Shown piece after piece: positions 1 through 7,736 of a stretch of 64,000 nt of DNA. Origin of the DNA: Pseudonocardiaceae bacterium YIM PH 21723 (GTDB lineage Bacteria; Actinomycetota; Actinomycetes; Mycobacteriales; Pseudonocardiaceae); assembly GCA_003600225.1 (NCBI GenBank), contig QZFT01000056.1, forward strand, positions 186,001 to 250,000. The letters run 5' to 3'. The notes under the pieces were generated by a model. That model had not been told where the DNA came from, did not search any database, and worked only from the letters and a program-made list of their open reading frames with translations. Position 1 is the first letter of the stretch; every line of letters starts with the position of its first letter. The translations under genes were made by a program, and so were the position numbers.

Positions 1-266
1 CAGCGATGCATCACCGGATACCGCTTGCGGAACTGCGGCGACAGCTGGAGCAGGCCGGTCAGGTACACCGCCGAGCCCAGGATGACGTGCAGGGACATCG
101 TCACGTAATGCCAGGGGATGGAGTCGTTCCGGGACAGCGCCTGTTCCCGGTCGAAGGCCCAGTAGTTGGGCAGCCGCCAGGCGATGAACGCCAGCAGCAG
201 CCCGGCCAGGATCCAGCGCCAGACCCGGCCGCTCCGTTTCACGGGTCGTTCGACGGTCGTCGTCAT
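1..266 (-). CDS. DUF2306-type membrane protein, N-terminal part (cut by window edge)
   Basis: The minus strand reads from an ATG at 266 to the window edge without a stop (88 residues visible). A first membrane segment (WILAGLLLAFIAWRLP, about residues 17-32) is followed by a second around 55-72 and then LSPQFRKRYPVMHR, which resembles the conserved stretch of DUF2306 proteins (a membrane helix followed by a basic R-x-P-x-x-HR turn). A GGGGGA ribosome site lies just upstream of the ATG. It diverges from a TetR gene over a shared operator, so it is the likely target of that repressor. The function of the family is not established; a transport or redox role cannot be told from this fragment. Confidence 0.7.
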   Translation of the reverse strand, partial: MTTTVERPVKRSGRVWRWILAGLLLAFIAWRLPNYWAFDREQALSRNDSIPWHYVTMSLHVILGSAVYLTGLLQLSPQFRKRYPVMHR

Positions 267-282
267 GATCATTCCCCCAATT

Positions 283-317
283 GCGTATCTCGTACGCTCT
301 CTGCGTACAGAATACGC
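283..317. promoter_or_regulatory. Probable TetR operator between the divergent DUF2306 and TetR genes
   Basis: Two 15-base arms, GCGTATCTCGTACGC (283-297) and GCGTACAGAATACGC (303-317), are inverted repeats that match at 12 of 15 positions around a 5-base spacer. The site occupies the middle of the short divergent intergenic gap, where it could cover both promoters. TetR repressors of this type commonly bind such sites next to their own gene; binding here is inferred. Confidence 0.7.
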
Positions 318-332
318 ATGCACTAGGCTCGG

Positions 333-1067
333 GTGTCAATGACGAGCAATGAGGCCCTGACGGCGATCCACGCGGCCTGGGGCGTGAAGGAATCCAGGCA
401 ACGCGGCCCCCGGCCGGGCCTGTCCGCGGAGCGCATCGTCGCGGCCGCCTGCGAACTGGCCGACGCCGAAGGACTGGGCGCGGTCTCGATGAGCCGGGTG
501 GCCGCCGCACTGGACACCGGTGCCATGTCGCTCTACCGGCATGTGCCGTCCAAGGACCACCTGCTGGCGTTGATGTTCGACGCCATGGCGGGTCAGGCGC
601 CCGTCCCGGTCGACGGCGAGACCTGGCAGGACGGGATCCGGCGCTGGGCGTCGGCGCTGCGCGCGAGTTATCTGCGCCATTCCTGGGCCGCGCAGATCCC
701 GATCACCGGCCCGCCCGCGTTGCCGAACCAGGTGCACTGGATGGAGGCGATGCTGCGCTCGCTCAGCGAGACCGGCCTGCCCGGCACGCACAAGCTGGGC
801 GTGCTGCAACTGGTGGCCGGATACGTGCACGACGACGCCACGATGAACGTCACCATCGCCCGCCGGACCGGCAGCGGCGAGGACATCGGACCGCACTACG
901 CCGGGTTGCTGCGGGAACTCGCCGACGCCCAACGGTTCCCCGCGCTGCGCGGGCTGGTGGACGAGGGGGTGTTCGACCGGGCCGATCCGCCGGAGGAGCA
1001 GTTCCACTTCGGCCTGGAACGGATCATCGCCGGGGTCGGATCACTTCTGGGCACGACCAAGCCCTGA
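333..1067 (+). CDS. TetR family transcriptional regulator (TetR_C_1 type)
   Basis: A 244-residue one-component repressor. The N-terminal HTH spans roughly residues 30-78 (LSAERIVAAACELADAEGLG ... GAMSLYRHVPSKDHLL), and the helical C-terminal half resembles the tetracycline-repressor-like TetR_C_1 ligand domain. A GTG at 333 is the first start; an ATG two codons on (339) is an alternative and I cannot separate them by ribosome site. It is divergent from the DUF2306 membrane protein with an inverted repeat in the 66-base gap, the usual arrangement for a repressor that controls itself and its neighbour. The ligand is unknown. Length and domains are normal for the family. Confidence 0.92.
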   Translation: MSMTSNEALTAIHAAWGVKESRQRGPRPGLSAERIVAAACELADAEGLGAVSMSRVAAALDTGAMSLYRHVPSKDHLLALMFDAMAGQAPVPVDGETWQDGIRRWASALRASYLRHSWAAQIPITGPPALPNQVHWMEAMLRSLSETGLPGTHKLGVLQLVAGYVHDDATMNVTIARRTGSGEDIGPHYAGLLRELADAQRFPALRGLVDEGVFDRADPPEEQFHFGLERIIAGVGSLLGTTKP

Positions 1068-1096
1068 CCGCGAACGGCCAGGGCGGGGAGTCGAGA

Positions 1097-1723
1097 TCAG
1101 GGGCACTTCTTCCAGGCGAAGTTGTACTTGGTGCGAATGCTCTGATCCACCGAGTCCATGGTCACGAAGCTGGTCGAGGCCGAGCCGCCAGCATCTACCC
1201 GGAGCTCCGAGTTGATGTTGAAGTTGCGCTCCTCGCCGCACGGCTTGAAGACCAGTGCGTTGATGTCGGCGCGGTCGGTGGTCTGCCAGTTGTCGTCGGC
1301 CGGCCCGGACAGCCGGTGGTCGACGGCCGCGTTGGCCGAGTTCCCGGTGAAGTAGTAGTTACCGCGCTGGAGGGCCGAGGCCCCGTCCTCCAGGTGGGCG
1401 AAGCCGCGGTAGTCCACCGAGGAGATCGCGTAGGTGTAGCCCTGCGGGATCTTCAGCTTCAGGTTCAGCTGGCAATTCTTCCTGGCGTCGGTGGCCTTCG
1501 AGTCGCCGCCGGCCTGCGCGGTGAACGCGCTGTAGGTGACGGTGAACGAGGTGTTGTCCGAAGCGGCCGCGACGGCGGAGCTGCCCTGCGGGCAACCGGA
1601 GCCGTTGACGGTGGCCACCTCGACGGTGATCTTGCCGGCCGGCGGGGCGTCGGCAGCGGCGGCGTGGGCGGTGGGCACCAGCAGAGCCAGCGCCACGCCC
1701 GATGCCGCTAAGACGTTATACAT
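1097..1723 (-). CDS. Secreted DUF4360 protein, copy 2
   Basis: A 208-residue exported protein of the DUF4360 family. The start at 1723 (MYNVLAASGVALALLVP) gives a Sec signal peptide ending near Ala-His-Ala-Ala-Ala-Ala, and is preceded by a GGAAGGAAGG ribosome site. The mature part has four cysteines in conserved places (GSGCPQG, KNCQL, KPCGEE and the terminal KKCP), probably disulfide-bonded outside the cell. It is a close paralogue of the next gene upstream, 29 bases away on the same strand, so the pair is a tandem duplication in one operon. No enzymatic motif is seen; the family is widespread in actinomycetes and fungi with no known activity. Confidence 0.85.
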   Translation of the reverse strand: MYNVLAASGVALALLVPTAHAAAADAPPAGKITVEVATVNGSGCPQGSSAVAAASDNTSFTVTYSAFTAQAGGDSKATDARKNCQLNLKLKIPQGYTYAISSVDYRGFAHLEDGASALQRGNYYFTGNSANAAVDHRLSGPADDNWQTTDRADINALVFKPCGEERNFNINSELRVDAGGSASTSFVTMDSVDQSIRTKYNFAWKKCP

Positions 1724-1752
1724 AAGCCTTCCTTCCGTGCACAGGGGAGAAA

Positions 1753-2403
1753 TCACGCTTTACCGGGCTTGGGGGCCGGGCACTTCTGCAAGGCCATGTG
1801 ATAGATGGTTTGGAAGTTTCCGTCGGTCGAGTCCATGGAGATGAAATTGGTGCTCGTGGCCGGCGCGGTTCCCTGGGCGACGCGCAATTCCGCATTGATG
1901 TTGAAGTTGCGCTCCTCACCACACGGCTTGAACACCAGACTGGCAATGTCGACCTGGTCGGTCACCTGCCAGTTGTCGTCCAGCGGCGCGGCGATGTTGT
2001 GCGTCGAATACTGGGTCTGCGACATGCCCTGGAAGTAGTAGTTTGCCCGGTGAACCGCCGAGGAACCGGGCTCCAGGTGACCGAAGCCGCGGTAGTCGGT
2101 GGAGGCGATCGCGTAGGTGAAACCGTTCGGGACGTGCACCTTCAGGTTCAGCTGGCAGTTCTTCCGCATGTCCGTGGGCTTGCTGCCGACACCGGACATC
2201 GCGGTGAACGCGCTGTAGGTGACCGTGAAGGACTGGTTGTCGTCGGACACGGCGACGGCGGCGGTTCCGGCCGGGCAGCCGGTGCCGTTCACGGTCACCA
2301 GATCGACCACGATCTTGTCCGGCGGCGGCGGATTACCCGCTCCCCAGCCGGTCGGGAAAAGTAATGATGCGGCCAAACCGGCCGCAGTCAGCATATTGAG
2401 CAT
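1753..2403 (-). CDS. Secreted DUF4360 protein, copy 1
   Basis: A 216-residue secreted protein. I chose the ATG at 2403 because it opens directly into a signal peptide (MLNMLTAAGLAASLLFPTGW) and has a GGAGGA ribosome site 6-7 bases upstream; a longer frame upstream lacks both. The mature chain begins with GNPPPPDKIVVDLVTVNGTG and carries the same four cysteines as its downstream paralogue, plus the shared YSAFTA, NCQLNLK and FKPCGEERNFNIN blocks. It is the first gene of the two-gene operon, and an AT-rich leader of about 290 bases lies upstream. Function unknown. Confidence 0.85.
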   Translation of the reverse strand: MLNMLTAAGLAASLLFPTGWGAGNPPPPDKIVVDLVTVNGTGCPAGTAAVAVSDDNQSFTVTYSAFTAMSGVGSKPTDMRKNCQLNLKVHVPNGFTYAIASTDYRGFGHLEPGSSAVHRANYYFQGMSQTQYSTHNIAAPLDDNWQVTDQVDIASLVFKPCGEERNFNINAELRVAQGTAPATSTNFISMDSTDGNFQTIYHMALQKCPAPKPGKA

Positions 2404-2690
2404 CAGCGTTTCCTCCGTTGCGGAATGTACGAAAACCCTGCAATTGACGCGCCCTGAGATCAAAGCACAGTTTCCGCAATTGGCGCATACGGGATTTTAA
2501 ACAGAATGTTTTCCACACAATGCTTTGCGAATTCGTTATTTATTCTCCGTCATAATCCCGAATCCGGCGCTGCGACCTGCACTTTTCCCGAGCACCATTA
2601 CCGATACAACAAGATCCTCTGGCGCTGTTCGGATGAATCACGGCGGGGTCGCGTCATATCCCACTCGGAAGATCATTCGGATGCGGCAGG
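2404..2690. other. AT-rich intergenic region upstream of the DUF4360 operon
   Basis: This divergent gap is much more AT-rich than the surrounding genes, especially about 2490-2600. It should hold the leftward promoter of the DUF4360 operon and the rightward promoter of the gene at 2691. I see no clear palindrome and no small gene with a convincing ribosome site here. Confidence 0.5.
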
Positions 2691-3527
2691 ATGAGCCGCA
2701 TGCGCGCACTGGCTGGTCTGCGCCCGGACACGGCGATGCAGGTGGTGGTGCATCCCGGCCTGGCCGAACTGTATCTGGGCAATGTGCGGATACCCGGTCG
2801 TTTCGAACCACACCGGGTGTCCGGCTGGTGCCGCCGGGCCATGGACGTGCCGCAGACGGACGCGGTGGATCTGGCCGGGCACCTCGGCCTGCCGGCGATC
2901 GAGGGCTGGCCACGCGGCGGACCGGTGTACCTGATGCGCCTGCGCGCGGGCCATCCCTGGCTGTACACGCTGGGTTCGACGCACTCGCCGGAGTACCTGC
3001 TCAAGCTGATCGAGATTCCCCAGGGAGCCGAGCTGCTGCGGGTGGAGACGGCGGGCGGCGTGACCCGGATCGGCCGCTACGGCGACCGGCGCACCGGGTG
3101 GACCCCATGTCACGGCGCCGGCTACGGCCCGACGGCCTGGCAGCAGCCGGCGGCCCTGGCCCGCGGGGTGCGCCGGGGCCTGGTGGCGACCCACCGGGGC
3201 CGGGATTTCGACGCGGACTTCGCCGCCGAACCGGGTGCGGTGCTGTTGCAGTCCCGGCCGGACGAGAACGGCGCTCCTCCGCTGGAGGTGCTCGAACTCC
3301 AACTGGAGTCCTTCGGCTACCTGCGGCAACGGGTCGCCTGGCAGGGCGCCGCATTCGAGGTCCTGGAGGTCACCGGCCAGACGGCGGTGCTGCACTACCT
3401 GGGCTCGGACCGCGCCGTGGCGAGCGAGCTGGGGCTGATGGAGGTCAGTTACCGGGTGTGGCGCGTGGTCATCCCGCGCGGTGAGCTGGGCTCGGTCGAG
3501 GCGGAGTTCACGCCGTTGCGTACGTGA
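2691..3527 (+). CDS. Hypothetical protein, no recognised domain
   Basis: A 278-residue soluble protein without signal peptide or membrane segment. The reading frame has typical high-GC codon use and is clearly coding. Composition is arginine- and leucine-rich with several WP/GW motifs (EGWPRGGPVYLMRL, HPWLYTLG), but I recognise no family. The ATG at 2691 has GGCAGG directly before it; an ATG three codons later (2700) has AGGA at better spacing and may be the real start. It stands alone: divergent from the DUF4360 operon and convergent with pcaB, with a strong hairpin in the downstream gap. Confidence 0.7.
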   Translation: MSRMRALAGLRPDTAMQVVVHPGLAELYLGNVRIPGRFEPHRVSGWCRRAMDVPQTDAVDLAGHLGLPAIEGWPRGGPVYLMRLRAGHPWLYTLGSTHSPEYLLKLIEIPQGAELLRVETAGGVTRIGRYGDRRTGWTPCHGAGYGPTAWQQPAALARGVRRGLVATHRGRDFDADFAAEPGAVLLQSRPDENGAPPLEVLELQLESFGYLRQRVAWQGAAFEVLEVTGQTAVLHYLGSDRAVASELGLMEVSYRVWRVVIPRGELGSVEAEFTPLRT

Positions 3528-3856
3528 ATGCGGGTGGGGTCTGGCCTGTCGTCGAAGGAGGCTTTGGAGGGGGAGATGGGTGGGTAGGGGCGTCTTTCCT
3601 GCCTGGCGGTCTGGTGGGGGCACGCCGGTCTGTGCTGCCTGAGCCGCTTCGTGGGGAGACAGGTGGCGCACATGCAGTGAGGGTGCCCCTCCCTGCATGC
3701 CCGGATGATCACCGGTCACCCACAAGAGCACCACCAGCCCCACGGATCACACCAGCAACAGTCCACAGTGGACATATCCGTCTTCAAGACCGAAAAGTGC
3801 CCACTTTTCGGTCTTGAAGACGGATAACCCGACCCAAGCCCCATCAGACGCAGCAC
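3528..3856. other. Convergent intergenic region (about 330 bases)
   Basis: Between the convergent gene ending at 3527 and pcaB ending at 3857. The only structure I see is the 25-base-pair hairpin at 3775-3826; the rest, about 250 bases, holds no frame with a ribosome site and coding-type composition. Confidence 0.5.
3775..3826. terminator. Perfect 25-bp hairpin, probable bidirectional terminator
   Basis: The arms 3775-3799 and 3802-3826 are perfectly complementary over 25 bases with only a CC loop between them (tip AAAAGTG-CC-CACTTTT). It lies between two convergent genes, where such a stem can end transcription from both sides. The near-perfect symmetry is unusual for a simple intrinsic terminator, and no clear T-run follows on either side. 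Confidence 0.65.
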
Positions 3857-5152
3857 TCACCCCAGGTACGCCGCCGCCTCCGCCACCGCCCGATCCACCA
3901 GCTCAGGCGCCGCCCCGATGTACTCGGCCGGGTCCAGCAGCTCACCCAGCTCGGCCAACTCCGGAGCCTCGGCCAGCGGAGCCTCCCATGCGGACAGTTC
4001 GGTGAGCAGCCGCTTGGCCTCGGCCTTGCCCAACCGGCCGGCCAGCACGACGCTGAGCCGTTCACTGATGATGCCGCCGTCGGTGATGTCCAGGTTCCGG
4101 CGCATCTGCTCCGGGAACACCCGCAGCCCCTCGGTCAGCTCGGCCGCGGTGGCCGCCGCTCCCCCGGTCAGCCGCAGCATCTCGCGCAGCGGCTGCCACT
4201 CCGCGTGCCAGCCGCCGGCCGATCGCTCGTCCTCCTGCAGCAGCGCGCCGTGCAGGATCGCGCAGTAACCGGGCAGCTGCCGGGCCGCCGTCACCAGCAG
4301 CGTGGCGAGGACCGGGTTCCGCTTCTGCGGCATCGCCGAGGAACCACCCCGGCCCGGCGCAGCCGGTTCGGCCAGTTCGGCGATCTCGGTGCGGGTCAGC
4401 GTCTGCACATCGATGGCCACCTTGCCCAGCGCGCCACCGGTCAGGGTCAGCGCGGCACCGAGCTCGGCGACCGGGGCACGCAGCACGTGCCACGGCACAA
4501 CGGGTTCGGCCAGCCCCAGCTCGCGGGCGAACTCCCGGATGAGCGGCACCCCGGCGCCGTACTCCTGGAACGCCGCGAGGGTGCCCGCGGCACCGCCCAG
4601 CTGCGCGGGCAGTTCCAGCCGGTCCAGGGCGCGCAGCGCGGCGAGGACCTGGTGCGTCCAGCCGGCGGCCTTGAGCCCGAAGGTGGTCGGAACGGCGTGC
4701 TGGGTCAGGGTCCGGCCGGGCATCGCCGTGGTCCGGTGCTCGACGGCCAGGGCGCTCAGCGATCTGACGACCCGGCGCAGATCGGCGCGGATCCCGTCCA
4801 CCACCTGGCGGGCGATCAGCATCGTGGCGCTGTCCAGGATGTCCTGGCTGGTCGCGCCCCGGTGCACGCCGTCGGCAGCCTCTTTCGGCACCTGGGCGGT
4901 GAGCCGCGGCACCAGGCCGACGACCGGATTGCCGGCGCCACGGGCGGCGACGGCCAGCTCGGTGACGTCGATGTCCGCGGCGGCCGAGGCGATCGCGGCC
5001 GCCGTGCTCTCCGGGATCACGCCCAGCCGGGCCTGCGCCGCCGCGAGGGCGACCTCCGCCCGGACCATGGCGGCGAGCCAGGCCTCGTCGGTGGTCAGCC
5101 GGTGGGCCTGGGTACCTACCCAGGTCGGGGACAACAGGCCAGAATCGATCAT
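3857..5152 (-). CDS. pcaB: 3-carboxy-cis,cis-muconate cycloisomerase-like (PcaB) lyase
   Basis: A 431-residue member of the fumarase/aspartase superfamily. The signature GSSAMPQKRNP lies near residues 268-280, where PcaB enzymes carry the flexible catalytic serine loop. The TSQDILDSA block (His-Arg-Gly before it) and the FGLKAAGW region also match cycloisomerases of the protocatechuate branch of the beta-ketoadipate pathway, which close 3-carboxymuconate to the muconolactone. Length is normal (about 430-450). The start at 5152 (MIDSGLLSPTW) fits the family N-terminus. No other pca gene is nearby, so this copy is orphaned; adenylosuccinate lyase is a less likely alternative. Confidence 0.85.
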   Translation of the reverse strand: MIDSGLLSPTWVGTQAHRLTTDEAWLAAMVRAEVALAAAQARLGVIPESTAAAIASAAADIDVTELAVAARGAGNPVVGLVPRLTAQVPKEAADGVHRGATSQDILDSATMLIARQVVDGIRADLRRVVRSLSALAVEHRTTAMPGRTLTQHAVPTTFGLKAAGWTHQVLAALRALDRLELPAQLGGAAGTLAAFQEYGAGVPLIREFARELGLAEPVVPWHVLRAPVAELGAALTLTGGALGKVAIDVQTLTRTEIAELAEPAAPGRGGSSAMPQKRNPVLATLLVTAARQLPGYCAILHGALLQEDERSAGGWHAEWQPLREMLRLTGGAAATAAELTEGLRVFPEQMRRNLDITDGGIISERLSVVLAGRLGKAEAKRLLTELSAWEAPLAEAPELAELGELLDPAEYIGAAPELVDRAVAEAAAYLG

Positions 5153-5206
5153 GCCCCCATTATCCCTATAGAACGGGTATTCGAAAACGTGTGGTAGCGT
5201 CAGCTC

Positions 5207-5833
5207 ATGCACACCGGCCTGCAAGGTTCACTCTTCGCGGAGAGCGAGGCCCCCGAGCTGCGCCCACTGCGTGAGGTGCGCCGCACCCGGCTGGCGCACG
5301 GAGCCTGGGTGGACGTGTTGCCCGGCTGGCTGGCCGGCGCCGACACGCTGTTCGAGCACCTGGTGAGCACGGTGCCGTGGCACGGCGAGCGCAGGCAGAT
5401 GTACGACCGGGTCGTGGACGTGCCCCGGCTGCTGAGCTTCTACACCGAGCACATGCCGCTGCCCGACCCGATCCTCACCGAGGCCAGGGACGCGCTCAGC
5501 GCGCACTACGCCGAGGAGCTCGGCGAGCCGTTCAGCACGGCGGGGCTCTGCTACTACCGCGATGGCCGGGACAGCGTCGCCTGGCACGGCGACACCATCG
5601 GCCGCGGCGCCACCGAGGACACGATGGTGGCCATCCTGTCCGTCGGCGCGCCCCGCAACCTGGTGCTACGGCCCCGGGGTGGCGGCGAGTCGGTGAAGTA
5701 CCCCCTGGCTCACGGCGACCTGATCGTCATGGGTGGATCCTGCCAACGCACCTGGGAACATGCGATTCCCAAGAGCACGCACGCCACAGGTCCCCGGATC
5801 AGCATTCAGTTCCGGCCGCGCGGGGTCCGCTAG
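5207..5833 (+). CDS. AlkB-like Fe(II)/2-oxoglutarate dioxygenase
   Basis: A 208-residue dioxygenase of the AlkB fold, which removes alkyl groups from damaged nucleic acid bases using iron and 2-oxoglutarate. The HxD iron motif is in VAWHGDT (about residues 124-130), the distal histidine is in TWEHAIPK (about 185), and the C-terminal RISIQFRPRGVR supplies the two arginines expected for 2-oxoglutarate binding. The substrate-binding CYYRDGRDSVAWH stretch also fits. The size and single domain match bacterial AlkB homologues rather than Ada fusions. It is divergent from pcaB (54 bases) and its stop overlaps the stop of the convergent VOC gene by four bases. Confidence 0.9.
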   Translation: MHTGLQGSLFAESEAPELRPLREVRRTRLAHGAWVDVLPGWLAGADTLFEHLVSTVPWHGERRQMYDRVVDVPRLLSFYTEHMPLPDPILTEARDALSAHYAEELGEPFSTAGLCYYRDGRDSVAWHGDTIGRGATEDTMVAILSVGAPRNLVLRPRGGGESVKYPLAHGDLIVMGGSCQRTWEHAIPKSTHATGPRISIQFRPRGVR

Positions 5834-6264
5834 TCGAGGCAGAAGTCGTTGCCCTCGATGTCCTGCATCCAGATACAGGACTCGTGGAACCCGTCGGCCC
5901 GCTGGATCAGCACACTGGACGCTCCGAGTGCCTCCAGCCGGACACGCTCGGCATCCAGCACCGCGAAGCGCTCGTCGCCCACGAGGCCGATGCCGGCCTT
6001 CACGTCGACGTGCACCCGATTCTTGACGACCTTGTCCTCGGGGACCCGCTGGAAGAACAGCCGTGGGCCCACGCCGGAGGGGTCGATGCAGGCGAACGCC
6101 GAGCCCTGATGCTCGACCGGCAGCGATCGGTTGAAGTCATCCCAGGAATCGAACCCCTGGGGCGGTGGCGGCACGACGTACCCCAGCACCTCGCACCAGA
6201 ACCGGGCAACGCGCTCCGGCTCCTTGCAGTCGAACGTGATCTGGATCTTCCTGATCGTCCCCAT
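5830..6264 (-). CDS. VOC family (glyoxalase-like) protein
   Basis: A 144-residue single-chain vicinal oxygen chelate protein of the small actinobacterial Glyoxalase_6 type. It shows the usual beta-alpha-beta start (IQITFDCKEPERVARFWCEVLGY) and a C-terminal module ending WMQDIEGNDFCLD; the fold's metal ligands would be H/E residues such as those in NRVHVDVK and the final DIEGN. Members act in isomerisation, ring cleavage or antibiotic sequestration, and the substrate cannot be told from sequence. Tail to tail with the AlkB-like gene. Confidence 0.85.
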   Translation of the reverse strand: MGTIRKIQITFDCKEPERVARFWCEVLGYVVPPPPQGFDSWDDFNRSLPVEHQGSAFACIDPSGVGPRLFFQRVPEDKVVKNRVHVDVKAGIGLVGDERFAVLDAERVRLEALGASSVLIQRADGFHESCIWMQDIEGNDFCLD

Positions 6265-6284
6265 GGGCCTACCCTAGGAGCTAC

Positions 6285-7076
6285 CTACAGATAGGCGCCA
6301 ACCAATTCCAGCGTCCTGGCCCGCAGCGTCGCGCGCGCCTCCAGGTCATAGGCCTGCGGATCGGCCTTACCCGGCTGCAGCTGGTGGAAGTACTCGCCGG
6401 TGACGCCTTCGACGCCGACGACCAGCTGATGGATGGCGGCGATGCCCGATTCGATGGTGTCCATCGGGTCCACCCCCTCCTTGAGCACCATCTGCGTCGG
6501 CATCAGGCTGCCCGGATGCAGGCTGTTCACCGTGATCTCGGCGGCGGGCAACCGCGCGGCCAGGTCGAAACCGTGCATGATCTGCGCCAGTTTGGACTGC
6601 CGATACGCCCGCCGCGGGTCATAGGAGGTGGACAGCATCAGGTCGTCGAAGTCGAGCGGGAACTGACCGGCCGAGGCCACCTGCACGATCCGCGAGGTCC
6701 CGCCGGCGGCCCGCAACACCGGGAGCAGTTTCTCGGCGAGCAGGAACGAGGCCAGGTAGTTGACCGCGAACCGCAGCTCGTAACCGTCCCGGCTCTCCTG
6801 CCTGCCGTCCTTGAGCCCGAACCCGATCCCGGCGTTGTTCACCAGCACATCGATGTGCTCGATCTGCTCGGCGAGCCGGGCCACCTGCGCCAGCTCGGAC
6901 AGATCCGCCAGAACGGTCTGCGGCCGCGCCCCGAGAGCACCCAGTTCCCCGGTGAGCGCGGCGAGCTTCTCCTCGTTCCGGCCGTGCACGATGAGCGAGA
7001 CGCCCTCATTCGCCAACTGGAGGGCCAGCCCGCGTCCCAGTCCGTCGGTGGCACCCGTGATCAACACAGTGGTCAT
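6285..7076 (-). CDS. Short-chain dehydrogenase/reductase (SDR)
   Basis: A 263-residue classical-type SDR. It has the Rossmann TGATDGLG cofactor motif (residues 7-14), the NNAG motif near 80, a catalytic serine in VQVASAGQ and the YRQSK active site (Tyr and Lys near 156 and 160). The LHPGSLMPTQM segment after it resembles the retinol-dehydrogenase/WW-oxidoreductase-like branch. The Arg in VHGRNEEKL suggests NADP(H). Substrate unknown. Transcribed on the minus strand after the GNAT gene, with a hairpin in the gap between them, so probably its own unit. Confidence 0.88.
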   Translation of the reverse strand: MTTVLITGATDGLGRGLALQLANEGVSLIVHGRNEEKLAALTGELGALGARPQTVLADLSELAQVARLAEQIEHIDVLVNNAGIGFGLKDGRQESRDGYELRFAVNYLASFLLAEKLLPVLRAAGGTSRIVQVASAGQFPLDFDDLMLSTSYDPRRAYRQSKLAQIMHGFDLAARLPAAEITVNSLHPGSLMPTQMVLKEGVDPMDTIESGIAAIHQLVVGVEGVTGEYFHQLQPGKADPQAYDLEARATLRARTLELVGAYL

Positions 7077-7124
7077 GAATCCATCGTGCCCGAAACGGAA
7101 CCAGCCCGCCCCACAAATAAAGGG

Positions 7125-7167
7125 GCAGGGCGCTCGACCGACCTGGGGGTCATCGGGAGCGCCCTGC
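7125..7167 (-). terminator. Stem-loop downstream of the GNAT gene
   Basis: Arms GCAGGGCGCTC (7125-7135) and GAGCGCCCTGC (7157-7167) are perfect inverted repeats, with a further GACC/GGTC pairing inside the loop. The hairpin lies just past the stop of the leftward GNAT gene (7206) and before the SDR start, the position of a terminator. Confidence 0.6.
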
Positions 7168-7205
7168 TGACTTCAGGTTACCCCGCGACCCGAGGTACTA
7201 AACAC

Positions 7206-7640
7206 CTACAGGTCGATGACGTACCGCAACCGGAAGTCGTTGACCGCGACCTTGTTGTACAGCACCTGGGCCACCGCGTTGGTCTGCTGCGTGTGCCAGT
7301 ACACCCGGCCACACCCCTGCTCGGCGGCCCAGTCGGCGACCGCCTGAATCAACGCCCGGCCCACGCCCTTACCCCGCACCTCGGGGTCGGTGTACAGGTC
7401 CTGCAGGTAGCAGTCGTCCGGGCCGGAAGCGTTCGGGTGACTGAAAAAGTGCGTGAACCCGGCGACCTGGCCGTCCACCCTGGCGATCCGGGCGAGCATG
7501 TCCTTCCCGGTCAGGAAGATCGGCCACTTGGCGTCGAACAGCTCCGGTGATCCGGTTCGGCCATAGAACCCCAGGTAGGACTGGAACAACCGCTCCCAGT
7601 CGGCCCGATCGGCCTCCACCAGCGGACTCACGTCGATCAT
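7206..7640 (-). CDS. GNAT family N-acetyltransferase
   Basis: A 144-residue acetyltransferase. The acetyl-CoA binding motif is VRGKGVGRALIQAVADWA, preceded by the beta-strand DLYTDPE and followed by the WHTQQTNAVAQVLYNK helix typical of GNATs. The N-terminus (VSPLVEADRADWERLFQSYL) also fits. I prefer the ATG at 7640 to an in-frame ATG five codons upstream because a GGGGGA ribosome site sits five bases before it. Acceptor substrate unknown; the family is very broad. Confidence 0.88.
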   Translation of the reverse strand: MIDVSPLVEADRADWERLFQSYLGFYGRTGSPELFDAKWPIFLTGKDMLARIARVDGQVAGFTHFFSHPNASGPDDCYLQDLYTDPEVRGKGVGRALIQAVADWAAEQGCGRVYWHTQQTNAVAQVLYNKVAVNDFRLRYVIDL

Positions 7641-7736
7641 GATTCCCCCAATCATCCCATGTTTGCGCTCAAGCTCACACCGTGGATGGCTCCGAGCTTA
7701 TGGGAAACTCCTCGACTAGCCGTACGGGGAGGGACA

